A DNA stretch of 64,000 nt. Source: Chloroflexi bacterium CFX4. Lineage in GTDB: Bacteria > Chloroflexota > Anaerolineae > Aggregatilineales > UBA2796. The translations under genes were made by a program, and so were the position numbers. Numbering within the stretch: position 1 is the first letter of the stretch; each line of letters begins with the position of its first letter. This document shows, one piece after another, positions 8,971 through 17,815 of the stretch. The stretch covers positions 122,941 to 186,940 of the forward strand of contig QWHC01000009.1 of assembly GCA_021404685.1 (NCBI GenBank), in the 5' to 3' direction. The notes beneath the pieces were generated by a model that searched no databases, was not told where the DNA came from, and saw only the letters and a program-made list of their open reading frames with translations.

Positions 8971-9906
8971 CTATTTGGCGGCAAAGGCAAAGCGCGGATC
9001 ATGCGCCACTGTGCGCGCCAAGCCTTCAGCCAACCCAATCTTTGGCGTGAAGCCCAGCCAATCAGCCGCACGCCGCAGATCAGCGCACATGCGCGAAACG
9101 CCACCATCTTGGTTGCGGACGTAAAGCGGCGAAAGCGGCTTGCCCAGGGCGCTGCCAATGGCGGTGATCAGATCATTGACGCTGGTCTCCACACCGCTGC
9201 CGACGTTGATCACCGTCCGATCTATGCCGACTGCCGTCGCGGCGGCGATCATTGCCGTGACCACGTCATCAATGTAGATGTAATCGCGTGTTTGCGCGCC
9301 ATCCCCATTGATGACAAGCGAGCCGCCGCGCAGTGCGTGCCGCAAAAACGACGGGATAACGGGCGGATGGGCAGCCGGCAACTGCTGACCAGGACCGTAG
9401 GCGTTGAAGATACGCAGGCTAACGGTCTCCATGCCCCAACGAATGCCCATCACGCGCAGGTAGCCTTCTGCCGCGAGTTTGCTGACGGCATACGGTGAGC
9501 GTGGATCGGGCAGCATGTCTTCATGGAGCGGTTGCGTCGCCTGTTCGCCATAGACGGCACCAGACGAGCTAAGGACAACGCGCCGCACGCCGGCATCGCG
9601 CATTGCCTCCAGCACAGCCACCGTGCCGCCAACATTGACCGCGTTATAGTCGCGTGGGTAGAGCATACTCTCGGAGACGGAAACACGCGCCGCCAGATGA
9701 TAAACACATTCGACGCCTTGCAGCAGCGTCCACAGTTTAGGAATATCGTTTACATCACCGCGTGTAAAGGAAATATCGGCGTGCAAGCGCGAGGGATCGC
9801 CCGCACTCAGATCATCGAGCGCACGCACTTCATGCCCTTCCGCTGCCAGCCGATTTGCCAGCGCCGCGCCGATGAAGCCTGCACCACCTGTCACTAAAAA
9901 TCGCAT
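8971..9906 (-). CDS. NAD-dependent epimerase/dehydratase (GalE-like extended SDR)
   Basis: The 311-residue protein begins with the dinucleotide-binding glycine motif FLVTGGAGFIGAALA and has the extended-SDR catalytic set: SSSGAVYG supplying the serine and YAVSK supplying Tyr and Lys. LRIFNAYGPGQ and DYIYIDDVV complete the family pattern. Enzymes of this type interconvert or dehydrate nucleotide sugars (UDP-glucose 4-epimerase and relatives) in the cytoplasm for cell-wall or exopolysaccharide precursors. The exact sugar cannot be read from sequence. The start at ATG 9906 opens directly on the Rossmann motif. It has its own promoter (TATAAT, 9974-9969). A second, different SDR epimerase lies at 41669. 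Confidence 0.9.
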   Translation of the reverse strand: MRFLVTGGAGFIGAALANRLAAEGHEVRALDDLSAGDPSRLHADISFTRGDVNDIPKLWTLLQGVECVYHLAARVSVSESMLYPRDYNAVNVGGTVAVLEAMRDAGVRRVVLSSSGAVYGEQATQPLHEDMLPDPRSPYAVSKLAAEGYLRVMGIRWGMETVSLRIFNAYGPGQQLPAAHPPVIPSFLRHALRGGSLVINGDGAQTRDYIYIDDVVTAMIAAATAVGIDRTVINVGSGVETSVNDLITAIGSALGKPLSPLYVRNQDGGVSRMCADLRRAADWLGFTPKIGLAEGLARTVAHDPRFAFAAK

Positions 9907-9968
9907 CGAAAATGCCTTATCACTAAGTGCTGTGGCAAACGGAATTGCGCCGCCTGCACGGACTAGCC

Positions 9969-9974
9969 ATTATA
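9969..9974 (-). promoter_or_regulatory. Candidate -10 element (GCGCTATAAT)
   Basis: On the minus strand GCGCTATAATGG lies 62 nt before the epimerase start at 9906. It is nearly identical to the element before fhs. Confidence 0.5.
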
Positions 9975-10103
9975 GCGCGTTTGCGGAAACTTTAACCACC
10001 GCTTGGCACATCGCATAAAACGCTTGGCAGCCGTAAACTACCCATCTAAAATGAAAGAGTATGCGACGTTGCACACTCCATAGCATTTGTCATCCGCCTA
10101 AGG

Positions 10104-10109
10104 TATGAT
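10104..10109 (+). promoter_or_regulatory. Candidate -10 element (TATGAT) before dppB
   Basis: TATGAT lies about 50 nt upstream of the permease start at 10159. The intergenic region 9907-10158 otherwise holds only this and the divergent epimerase promoter. Confidence 0.35.
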
Positions 10110-10158
10110 AAACGATATGTTAAAAAGCGTGGCTTGAAAGGAATCTCCTTAAAACGCA

Positions 10159-11199
10159 ATGGTAAAGTATATTGCGCGCCGTTTGGTTCAGGCGATCCCG
10201 ACTTTGCTCGGCATCACTATTTTAACGTTTATTATTATGACAGCAGCGCCGGGCGGTCCGACGGCTGCCTTGCTGCTCGACCAAAATTTAACGCCGCAAG
10301 ACCGTGAGCGCATTGCTGATCAGCTTGGCGTGAACGACCCAATGCCTATTCAATATTTGCGCTGGCTGATTGGTGATGACTGGGAATTGCGCGTGCGCGA
10401 TAACAGTGGCGAACCGAAATATGGCACGCGGTTGGGCATTTTGCGGCTCGATTTCGGTCATTCATTCGTGGCAAACCGCCGCGTGCTTGATCTGTTTGTG
10501 GAGCGCTTGGGCGCTACCCTTGAGCTGGGCATTGCTGCGCTGTTGTTCGGCGTGCTGTTGGGCGTGCCGATTGGCATCATCTCCGCTGTGTTGCGCGGCA
10601 GCCTGTTCGATAACAGTATGCGCGTCTTGGCGGTCATCATCAACGCCGTGCCGAATTTTTGGCTGGGGTTGATGTTGATCTTGCTGTTCGGCGTCATCAT
10701 CAAAGGACCCGATAACCGCGGCGTGCTGCCCATGGGCAGCCGTTGCCCAACCACACTCGAATCGTGTCCACCTTTAACAGAGCGCTTGAACCACTTGCTG
10801 CTGCCAATGATTGTGTTGGGCGGCGGTGGCTTGGCTGCCTATTCGCGCTATTTGCGCGCTTCTATGCTTGATGTGATCGGACAAGACTACATCCGCACTG
10901 CACGCGCCAAAGGCTTGAAAGGGCGCACGGTTTGGTTTGCACACGGCGCACGGAATGCGCTCATTCCCTTAGCAACCTTTTTAGGACCTGCCATTGCAGG
11001 GGTGTGGGGCGGTGCCTTCATCACGGAGCAAATCTTCTCTTGGCCTGGCATAGGCAGGCTCACCTTACAGTCAATCAATGCCCTTGATTACCCAATGGTT
11101 ATGGCGGTCACCGTCTTTTCAGCCGTGGCAACCATCCTTGGGTTTATCCTTTCCGATATTTTGTACGCGCTAATTGACCCGCGTATCCGCTTTAACTGA
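10159..11199 (+). CDS. Peptide/nickel-type ABC transporter permease, DppB/OppB family
   Basis: The 346-residue inner-membrane protein starts with the classic first helix (IARRLVQAIPTLLGITILTFIIM) and the extracytoplasmic segment that follows it. The cytoplasmic EAA loop is visible as DYIRTARAKGLKGRTV, with the usual FLGPAIAGVWGGAFITEQIFSWPGIGRL after it. DppB pairs with DppC as the two channel subunits that import peptides or related solutes, powered by DppD/DppF ATPases. It is followed 10 nt later by dppC, so the two form an operon; no ATPase genes follow. The matching binding protein may be the family 5 protein at 2223-4013. Confidence 0.93.
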   Translation: MVKYIARRLVQAIPTLLGITILTFIIMTAAPGGPTAALLLDQNLTPQDRERIADQLGVNDPMPIQYLRWLIGDDWELRVRDNSGEPKYGTRLGILRLDFGHSFVANRRVLDLFVERLGATLELGIAALLFGVLLGVPIGIISAVLRGSLFDNSMRVLAVIINAVPNFWLGLMLILLFGVIIKGPDNRGVLPMGSRCPTTLESCPPLTERLNHLLLPMIVLGGGGLAAYSRYLRASMLDVIGQDYIRTARAKGLKGRTVWFAHGARNALIPLATFLGPAIAGVWGGAFITEQIFSWPGIGRLTLQSINALDYPMVMAVTVFSAVATILGFILSDILYALIDPRIRFN

Positions 11200-11209
11200 G
11201 GAATTTGTC

Positions 11210-12757
11210 ATGGCAGTTCGTACAGATGTTGTGAAATTAAAAGAACAAGAGGACGAGAAGTACTACGCGGGACAATCGCTGTTGCAGTTGGCACTGCGCC
11301 GCCTGCGCCGTGACAAGCTGACCTTGCTTGCGATGGCAGTTGTGCTGGTGCTGATCCTGCTTTCGGTGTTTGCGCCTATTATTGAGCAGAACATCTTGCA
11401 GGTCAGCTTTTCGCGCACCGATCCCAACAACGCTTTCATCCCACCCGGCGGCACAGCGCGCATCATCTACCTGCCCGATAACCGCTACCGCACACAGGGC
11501 TTGAATGTTGTGGTGCTATTTGATCGCGGTGCGGGCGGGCGCGAAGTAGGCGAGGTGCATCTCGATATTCAGGCACGCCAGCTAACCACCAAACCCGGCA
11601 TGGCTGATCTATTGGTGGCACATGCCAGCTTTGATACACCTAGCTTCTCAGTCTTTCTGAATGATGAGCCACGCGCTATTGTGGCGCGGGTTGGCGTCAA
11701 TAGCGCCAGCAGTCTTGCCGAAATTCCCGTCGGCACACACACACTGACCTTTCGGCGCGGCACGGCAGCCGATGGCGAAGTTCTCTATACACTGCGCGAT
11801 GTTGAGATTACACCTCAGACCCTGACCACCGCAGTATTGTTTGGGCGCTCCGCCGGTGACGGTGAGGCGGTACTGCAAGCGAAAGCATTCAGCGTGAACA
11901 GCCGCGATTTGGTCGAAGATACGGCGCGCCTGCATGTCATTCACACTTCACTCAGTGCGCCGCGCTTGGTGGATGTCCGCATCCTTGATGAAGTCCGCAT
12001 CTCCAATATTCCCTATGGTGAGTCTGCCTCCACCATTGTGCAGCGTGGCTTGTTCACGACAGGCATTTCGGATGCCAATGGGCGCACCTACATCCTTGGT
12101 ACGGACGATCTGGGACGTGATCATCTGGCGCGCTTGCTGTATGCCGGTCAGATCTCGCTGAGCATCGCTTTTGCGGCTGCCATCATCTCGGTGTCCATCG
12201 GCGTGACGATGGGCATTATCGCAGGCTTCTACAGCGGCTTAATTGATGATGCTATCAACTGGGTGATCACGACGGTTAGCTCGCTGCCAACGCTGCTGCT
12301 CTTGCTGATCATCGTAGCGCTGCTCAATCCCGGTCCCGGCGCGCTGATCTTAGTCTTAGGCTTCTTAGGGTGGTTTGGTGTGTGCCGCCTTGTGCGTGGC
12401 GAAACTTATTCGATCCGCGCCCGCGAGTATGTGGTGAGTGCGCGTGCGATTGGCGCGCCCGTCAGCCGCATTATGCTTGTCCACGTCATGCCGAACCTGC
12501 TCTCGGTGGTCATCGTGGCGATGGCACTCGATATTGGCAACCTGATCTTGGTTGAATCGGCGCTCAGCTTCTTGGGCTTCGGCATCAAGCCGCCAGCGGC
12601 AAGCTGGGGCAACATGCTCTCCAACGCGCAGACCTTCTTCACCAAAGGCGCGCATTTGGTGGTCTTCCCCGGTTTGATGATCACGATTACGGTGCTGTGC
12701 TTGTACATCATTGGTGATGGCTTGCGCGACGCCTTCGACCCAACCCTGAAGAACTAG
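11210..12757 (+). CDS. Peptide-type ABC transporter permease, DppC/OppC family, with large extracytoplasmic DUF4397-like insertion
   Basis: The 515-residue protein is far longer than the usual 280-300 residues. Membrane helix 1 (about 37-57, LTLLAMAVVLVLILLSVFAP) is normal, and the core resumes at GTDDLGRDHLARLLYAG (about residue 296) with the EAA loop EYVVSARAIGAPVSRI and SALSFLGFGIKPPAASWG. Between them lie about 235 extra residues. Within these, AHASFDTPSFSVFLNDEP...IPVGTHTLTF (about 131-184) and LHVIHTSLSAPRLVDVRI...ISNIPYGES (about 238-273) each look like DUF4397-type beta units. ATG 11210 is chosen over 11174 because TGAGGA sits at the right distance. The insertion would face outside the cell, where the binding protein docks. 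Function of the insertion is unknown. Confidence 0.9.
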   Translation: MAVRTDVVKLKEQEDEKYYAGQSLLQLALRRLRRDKLTLLAMAVVLVLILLSVFAPIIEQNILQVSFSRTDPNNAFIPPGGTARIIYLPDNRYRTQGLNVVVLFDRGAGGREVGEVHLDIQARQLTTKPGMADLLVAHASFDTPSFSVFLNDEPRAIVARVGVNSASSLAEIPVGTHTLTFRRGTAADGEVLYTLRDVEITPQTLTTAVLFGRSAGDGEAVLQAKAFSVNSRDLVEDTARLHVIHTSLSAPRLVDVRILDEVRISNIPYGESASTIVQRGLFTTGISDANGRTYILGTDDLGRDHLARLLYAGQISLSIAFAAAIISVSIGVTMGIIAGFYSGLIDDAINWVITTVSSLPTLLLLLIIVALLNPGPGALILVLGFLGWFGVCRLVRGETYSIRAREYVVSARAIGAPVSRIMLVHVMPNLLSVVIVAMALDIGNLILVESALSFLGFGIKPPAASWGNMLSNAQTFFTKGAHLVVFPGLMITITVLCLYIIGDGLRDAFDPTLKN

Positions 12758-12773
12758 CCCCTGAAGGCGCTAA

Positions 12774-12809
12774 AAAAGCTGCCCGCTTCATTCGAGGCGG
12801 GCAGCTTTT
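12774..12809. terminator. Bidirectional intrinsic terminator between dppC and nrdJ
   Basis: A perfect 13-bp inverted repeat (AAAAGCTGCCCGC / GCGGGCAGCTTTT) with a 10-nt loop lies between the convergent dppC and nrdJ genes. The flanking A-run and T-run let it work in both directions. Confidence 0.9.
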
Positions 12810-12836
12810 AGTTGCCTATTGGTTCAGGGCGGCGCC

Positions 12837-15800
12837 TTAGCACTCGCTATAGCCGCAGTTGTAGCACTTACGGCAGCCTTCCTCATTCACGACGCTTGCC
12901 TCGCCGCACTCAGGGCAAAGATCGCCAATCAGGGCGAGTTGTGACTGCGGCGGCGTGGCGGCGCTCACTGCACCTTGCGGCAGCGGGCGCGGCTCTGCGG
13001 CGCGCACTGCGGGCAGTGACGTGTAGTCTTCCTCAGCATCGCTGGTCTCATCAAGGTATTCACGCAGCACCTGCGCGATGCCATCCGGCAGGCTGCGAAC
13101 GCGCTGCGGTCCGAAGCCGATGGCGCGGTCGCCGCCGATGCCTTCCAACTGGCGGATGATCTCTTTGACGCGATCACGGGGCAGAATGGGCGATGCCATC
13201 CGCATGATGAGCGAGCTGAGCCGACCTATCGCCTCTGAGATAGCAGCAGTCTCCGAGCCTGCCTTGCTTGTATGGATGAACAACTCAAAAGGATGCCCGC
13301 GCCCTTGCCCATTCTCGTTGATGGTGATGTAGGTGCCGCCTAACGGCGTGCCAATGCGGTAGGTGCGCCCTTCCAAGCGGCGCGGACGTGGTTTCTTCGC
13401 CTCTGGGAATAAGGTCATTGGTTCTGCCTCACGATCATTATCACCATTCAGCGCGGCAAGCTGGCTGCCGCCACTGATGGCAAGTACGCTGGTGGTGGCA
13501 GCTTCGGGCTGTGCCTCGCCGTCTTTGGTCTTGGCAGTAGCGTGCGTTTCCAGCACCACCTTATCACGGCTGCCCGTCACATAGACGGTTAAGCCTTTGC
13601 AGCCCAGCTTCCAACCGAGCTGGTAAGCTGTAGCGACATCGTTAGGTGTTGCGTCGCTAAAAAAGTTGCATGTTTTGGAAATGGCATTGTCAACAAAGCG
13701 CTGCATGGCTGCCTGCATACGAATATGTTCTTCGGCGGTGATGTCGCCGCTGACCACGAAGGTATGCCGAATGTGATCGGGTAGATCGGGCGCCTCTTGG
13801 CAGGAGCCGTGCGCGTTGACGTATTCCACAATGCGCTGGATTTGCTCTGGCGCGAGCTTTGCCCGCTGCAATGCCTGCTCAAAGAGTGGGCTAGTATATT
13901 GCAGTTGCAGGTCGCGCCCTTTGTCGTTCACATGGCGGATGTAGGCGAGCGCAAAGACGGGTTCGCAGCCGTAACCTTCACAGCCGGAGACGGTGGCGAT
14001 AGTCCCGGTCGGGGCCACTGTCATTTGTGCGCCGTTGCGAATGCCATTTTTCTTAATGCCTTTGATAATTTTTTCCCAATCCAGCGTTGGGCGACCCCAA
14101 TCGCGGCTGTAGGGGAACAACGGCGTAGGTGGCTGCCACTTCAAGTCATCAGGATCATAGATGCTGCCCTTGATCGCCGGGAAGGCGCCGCGCTCTTTGG
14201 CAAGTGCGATGCTGGTTTTCATGGTGTGGTAGCGCACAAATTCGGTGATCTGCCCAGCGAATTCTTGCCCTTCCTCGCTGCCGTAGCGCACGTTCAGCTT
14301 GTACATCAGGTCTGCCAAGCCCATCACGCCCAGCCCAATGCGGCGGACGCGGTGAGCAGCCTCTGCCAACTGCGGCACGGATGGCACATAGCTGTTGGCG
14401 CTGACCACATCATCAAGGAAGCGTGTGGAGAGCTCCGTCCATGCTTGGAGCGTCTTCCAGTCAGGCGCGCCATTTTTCACAGGCAGTTGGGCAAGGTTGA
14501 TGCTGCCCAAGCAGCAGTTTTCAAATGGTCCCAAAAATTGTTCACCACAGCCCCTGGAAACGTAGCCATTCGTAATCCACGTATCACTGCGTGGTTCGTA
14601 TAGATCATAAACACGCTCAACGCCTGCTGGTTCAACCTTGATAACACGCGCTGCCCAGTTGCCGCCAGTAAAATTGCAGGTAAGTGCTGCTTCTTCCATC
14701 CGCCGCTGTTTTTCAGGATGACTGAGCTGAATCTGCTCAAAGAAACGCCCAAAACTTTCGCCAGAGATAACAACAGCATACTTGGGACGATCATTGCGGA
14801 TGTGGCGTCCATCAATGTCATGGCGCTTACGAATTGATTTAGAAATTCGTCCATGAATCCCGAACATCAACAAAATAAGACGCACCTGTTCGGCTAATTT
14901 TTGGCTTGCCGTATGGAAACGTACAATTGGATGATTGCTCGATAGGTCAACGCTACCATCTGCGCTGAACAGCCCATCAAGTAAGCCTGTTAGGAAGGCA
15001 CGATTGCTGTTGATATAGCACTCAGGTAGCTCTTTCTCACGGCTCAGGGCAGGCTTGAGCGGCAAAGAGCGCAGCCAAGAGGCGATGACGCGACCCGTCT
15101 GGTCCATTGTGATTGAACGGCTACCCTCTGTCGCATAGGTTGCTACGCGTTCTATACCAACAGCTTTGAATGTGTTGATGAGTAGCTCATTCCATTCATG
15201 GTCATCGGTGCGAGAACTAATACGCACAACATTTTTGGGTAGTCCAGTAGGTGTATATGTGCCGTCGCCTACCAACGCACCAACCATAAAACCATATTGC
15301 CGATCGTCCAGTGCCACATTGCCTTGCGGGACAGGATTATTGGGCATTGCAGAACGATAAACACGCACCCAATCACCTATTTTAACCTGATCAAGGCGGC
15401 GCGGTTCAAAAAACTTGCCCCCTGCATCCCGCACATGAAATTGATGGGCAGCCGTCACGCGGACAACGCCACCGTCTGAAAGGTGCAAGGCATAGACTGG
15501 CACAGCCTCATTCACTTCAATTGTGGCGACTCGTCCTTTTCCTAATACTGTGCAAATCACATCACCTTCACGAATTGAATCCGCACGCCGCCAACCAGAA
15601 GGCGTTGCCACCAATGTATCGCCTGTGACGCACGGATTTGTACTCTCCAACTCATAGAGGTGTGGTACAGGATTACTGCGGTTGGCAGCATCGAGGAACA
15701 GGACGCCCGGCTCACCGTTGTGATGCGCTTGCTTCACGATCAGGTCGAACAGATCGCGGGCGCGCACCGTCTCCCACACTTCGCCATTTTGCGGGTTGAT

Positions 15801-16541
15801 CAGATCGAAGTCGGTGTCGTCCTCAACAGCGCGCATAAAGGCATCTGTAATGCCTACGCTGATGTTGAAATTGGTAATGGCGCTCTCATCAGTCTTGGCG
15901 GTGATGAACTCACGGATGTCTGGATGATCCACGCGCAGCACAGCCATATTAGCGCCGCGCCTACTTCCACCCTGGGCAATCTCCCCAAATGCCTGATCAT
16001 AGACGCGCAAAAAGCCGACCGGCCCGGTTGCCTCACCACGGCTGCTATTGACCAAAGCACCCTTTGGGCGCAAGCGCGAGAAGGCAAAGCCATTGCCACC
16101 ACCGGTCTGCTGGATCAGCGCAGCATCGCGCAAGGTCTGGAAGATGCCGCTTTCGGTGCGCCCCATGTCGTCATCTATGGCGAGGACAAAGCATGCGGCC
16201 AACTGACCGAGTGGTGTTCCTGCTCCTGTAAATGTTGGACTATTAGGAAAAAAGCGCAAATTCGTCAATAAATCAAAATAGGCACGTGCCTGTGCCATTA
16301 TTGTTTCTTCATCGGCAAATTCTGCTTCTGCCAGCGCCACATGGTAGGCAACGCGCCAGAACATTTCATGTTCAGTTTCAGCCGGTTTGCCATCCGCACC
16401 ACGCCGCACATAGCGCTTTTGGAGCACCGTGCGCGCATTATCGGTCAGGTGAATGGGCGCGGCTTTCAAGTCTTCTGGAATGGGTGCTGTGGGCAGCATA
16501 TTGGTACCACGCAGCGACGTATTAACCTTGGCGATACGCAT
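12837..16541 (-). CDS. nrdJ: Vitamin B12-dependent (class II) ribonucleotide reductase precursor containing an intein
   Basis: The 1234-residue precursor consists of about 873 residues of reductase plus a 361-residue intein. Reductase motifs include [19 protein letters not shown], the active-site [22 protein letters not shown] and a C-terminal zinc-ribbon ([15 protein letters not shown]...CYNCGYSEC). Class II enzymes reduce ribonucleotides with adenosylcobalamin and work with or without oxygen. The start is ATG 16541, preceded by GGGAG at about 11 nt; an in-frame codon at 16589 lacks a site. It is the second gene of an nrdR-nrdJ unit. The intein splits the motif that holds the catalytic cysteine, so activity depends on splicing. 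The intein DNA is visibly more AT-rich than the flanking gene, consistent with acquisition by homing. Confidence 0.93.
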   Translation of the reverse strand: MRIAKVNTSLRGTNMLPTAPIPEDLKAAPIHLTDNARTVLQKRYVRRGADGKPAETEHEMFWRVAYHVALAEAEFADEETIMAQARAYFDLLTNLRFFPNSPTFTGAGTPLGQLAACFVLAIDDDMGRTESGIFQTLRDAALIQQTGGGNGFAFSRLRPKGALVNSSRGEATGPVGFLRVYDQAFGEIAQGGSRRGANMAVLRVDHPDIREFITAKTDESAITNFNISVGITDAFMRAVEDDTDFDLINPQNGEVWETVRARDLFDLIVKQAHHNGEPGVLFLDAANRSNPVPHLYELESTNPCVTGDTLVATPSGWRRADSIREGDVICTVLGKGRVATIEVNEAVPVYALHLSDGGVVRVTAAHQFHVRDAGGKFFEPRRLDQVKIGDWVRVYRSAMPNNPVPQGNVALDDRQYGFMVGALVGDGTYTPTGLPKNVVRISSRTDDHEWNELLINTFKAVGIERVATYATEGSRSITMDQTGRVIASWLRSLPLKPALSREKELPECYINSNRAFLTGLLDGLFSADGSVDLSSNHPIVRFHTASQKLAEQVRLILLMFGIHGRISKSIRKRHDIDGRHIRNDRPKYAVVISGESFGRFFEQIQLSHPEKQRRMEEAALTCNFTGGNWAARVIKVEPAGVERVYDLYEPRSDTWITNGYVSRGCGEQFLGPFENCCLGSINLAQLPVKNGAPDWKTLQAWTELSTRFLDDVVSANSYVPSVPQLAEAAHRVRRIGLGVMGLADLMYKLNVRYGSEEGQEFAGQITEFVRYHTMKTSIALAKERGAFPAIKGSIYDPDDLKWQPPTPLFPYSRDWGRPTLDWEKIIKGIKKNGIRNGAQMTVAPTGTIATVSGCEGYGCEPVFALAYIRHVNDKGRDLQLQYTSPLFEQALQRAKLAPEQIQRIVEYVNAHGSCQEAPDLPDHIRHTFVVSGDITAEEHIRMQAAMQRFVDNAISKTCNFFSDATPNDVATAYQLGWKLGCKGLTVYVTGSRDKVVLETHATAKTKDGEAQPEAATTSVLAISGGSQLAALNGDNDREAEPMTLFPEAKKPRPRRLEGRTYRIGTPLGGTYITINENGQGRGHPFELFIHTSKAGSETAAISEAIGRLSSLIMRMASPILPRDRVKEIIRQLEGIGGDRAIGFGPQRVRSLPDGIAQVLREYLDETSDAEEDYTSLPAVRAAEPRPLPQGAVSAATPPQSQLALIGDLCPECGEASVVNEEGCRKCYNCGYSEC
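14550..15632 (-). mobile_element. LAGLIDADG intein inside nrdJ
   Basis: The 361-residue element starts at the Cys of [13 protein letters not shown] (block A) and ends just before the Cys of CGEQ. The block B-like VTAAHQFHV is present. Two dodecapeptide homing-endonuclease motifs are seen at about intein residues 113-122 ([10 protein letters not shown]) and 216-228 ([13 protein letters not shown]). The C-terminal block reads [10 protein letters not shown] before the +1 Cys, where most inteins have HN. Penultimate His and terminal Asn are therefore replaced by Arg and Gly. Boundaries were set by comparing the flanking sequence with the known NPCGEQ motif of reductases. Confidence 0.88.
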
Positions 16542-16675
16542 GAGTACGTTTCTCCCGGTGAGCCAGAGTATTAATAAAAATGTAAACATGCTCTAGGTTA
16601 CTCTAGCGATAGCTAAAGTACCTACCGTTTTCAGACGAACTGTGGACGGTGGTTGATGCCCGTATGTAATTGTTG

Positions 16676-17236
16676 TTAGAGTCTCGGTGTTGGCACCGTG
16701 TGCGCCGCGCTTGAAGTGCTTTCAGGCGCAGCCATGCTCAGTGGCGTTTCTTCGGTGTGGCTTTCAACCATGCTTGCAGCGGGCGTGTGCTGCTCGGCAA
16801 GCAATTTGTCTATTTCAGCACGCACGCTGAACAGACTATCCAGCTTAAGATAGACGATGGCATACCGTACATAGGCGATGGGATCAAGGTCTTTCAGCTC
16901 GCTGACGACCTTATCACCAACCACACGGCTAGAGACTTCCGCCTGACCCAGTGACTGCAAGTAGCGCTCCACACGGGTCGTCAGTTGGTCAACCGCCATT
17001 GCCGAGATTGGGCGTTTGGCGCAGGCATTCCAGAGTCCGCGCTTCAGCTTCTCGCGGTCAAATGCTTCGCGGGTGCCATCTGCCTTCACCAGCACGGGCG
17101 TCACTGCAACGGCGCGTTCATAGGTGGTGAAGCGTGCGCCGCAGGTCAGGCATTCGCGCCGCCGACGGATCGCTTCACGCGCATCCGCCGTATCCAGCAC
17201 TTTCAGCCGTTCGCTGCCACAGTATGGACACTGCAT
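16676..17236 (-). CDS. nrdR: Transcriptional repressor NrdR
   Basis: The 186-residue protein has the N-terminal zinc ribbon (MQCPYCGSERLKVLDTADA, then RRECLTCGARFTTYER) and an ATP-cone domain (VLVKADGTREAFDREKLKRGL, YVRYAIVYLKL). NrdR senses dATP/ATP levels and represses ribonucleotide reductase genes by binding paired NrdR boxes. It is about 30 residues longer than usual because of a Ser/Thr-rich tail after residue 150 that looks disordered. It lies 134 nt upstream of nrdJ in the same orientation and behind two NrdR-box-like palindromes at 17304-17350, so autoregulation of the nrdR-nrdJ unit is likely. Confidence 0.95.
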   Translation of the reverse strand: MQCPYCGSERLKVLDTADAREAIRRRRECLTCGARFTTYERAVAVTPVLVKADGTREAFDREKLKRGLWNACAKRPISAMAVDQLTTRVERYLQSLGQAEVSSRVVGDKVVSELKDLDPIAYVRYAIVYLKLDSLFSVRAEIDKLLAEQHTPAASMVESHTEETPLSMAAPESTSSAAHTVPTPRL

Positions 17237-17285
17237 GGCACTGCCACCTACCTTCTAAACGTAAGCCCTTAAAAGCCTAATTGCT

Positions 17286-17306
17286 GCGCTTTTTGGCAAA
17301 AAGCGC
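17286..17306. promoter_or_regulatory. 9-bp hairpin in the nrdR leader
   Basis: GCGCTTTTT and AAAAAGCGC form a perfect 9-bp stem with a 3-nt loop directly beside NrdR box 1, about 50-70 nt upstream of the nrdR start. It would be present in the leader RNA. A role is not known. Confidence 0.4.
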
Positions 17307-17350
17307 CATATATGGGTACTGCTTGGTTGCGATAGTCCTATATATGGGAC
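17304..17350. promoter_or_regulatory. Tandem NrdR boxes upstream of nrdR-nrdJ
   Basis: Two palindromic AT-core elements, CCATATATGG (17306-17315) and GTCCTATATATGGGAC (17335-17350), have centres 32 bp apart, that is three helical turns. NrdR is known to bind two boxes spaced by whole turns near the promoter. They lie just downstream of a TATAAT on the minus strand, a position suited to repression. Confidence 0.75.
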
Positions 17351-17351
17351 T

Positions 17352-17357
17352 ATTATA
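17352..17357 (-). promoter_or_regulatory. Candidate -10 element (TATAAT) for nrdR-nrdJ
   Basis: TATAAT on the minus strand sits immediately upstream of the distal NrdR box, about 115 nt before the nrdR start. No clear -35 was found. Confidence 0.5.
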
Positions 17358-17759
17358 CTTCTAGCGTAACACAGCCACCTGCTTAATTCAAGTGGCGCAA
17401 CCGTTTATGTTTCGTTGTCTTTCAGTATAAACCATTCAGGCGCAACTGCCTTTGGCATCTTTAACAGGATGTGATCAGGTTAAAAGATTGCCGCTGATCC
17501 TTAAGGGCGATTTACCGCATAAATACGTGATAAAAGCCGTTTTGCCGCATATTAAGGCGGTTTAGGCTCACCTTAATCCGTTTGCCTTCTCAAACCTTTC
17601 TAGAACAAGTGTTGTTCAAACGATTCATGCGGGAAAAACATACTTTGCCGCCGCCAGTTTTTGCCCCAAACGCAGCAGGCACTTCTAACAAGATACAAAC
17701 ATAAACGTAGGGCAGTTGACGCTTGCTAAGCCTGCCGATGCACGGCAGCGCCAAAGCAT
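17358..17759. other. Gene-free spacer between nrdR and the radical SAM gene
   Basis: About 400 bases without a credible coding frame. It is AT-richer than the surroundings and contains two loosely similar stretches (TTTACCGCATAAATA near 17510 and TTTTGCCGCATATTA near 17540), but I see no defined element beyond the flanking promoters. Confidence 0.4.
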
Positions 17760-17778
17760 GGTATAGTTACCCTATACC
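17760..17778 (+). promoter_or_regulatory. Promoter -10 with overlapping inverted repeat before the radical SAM gene
   Basis: GGTATAG TTACC CTATACC is a perfect 7-bp inverted repeat with a 5-nt spacer. It contains TATAGT (17762-17767), a candidate -10 located 48 nt before the ATG at 17816. A dimeric repressor binding here would cover the -10. Confidence 0.5.
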
Positions 17779-17815
17779 GCTGTGCGTGGAGAGAATCAAG
17801 AGAATCAGGTGTGCT

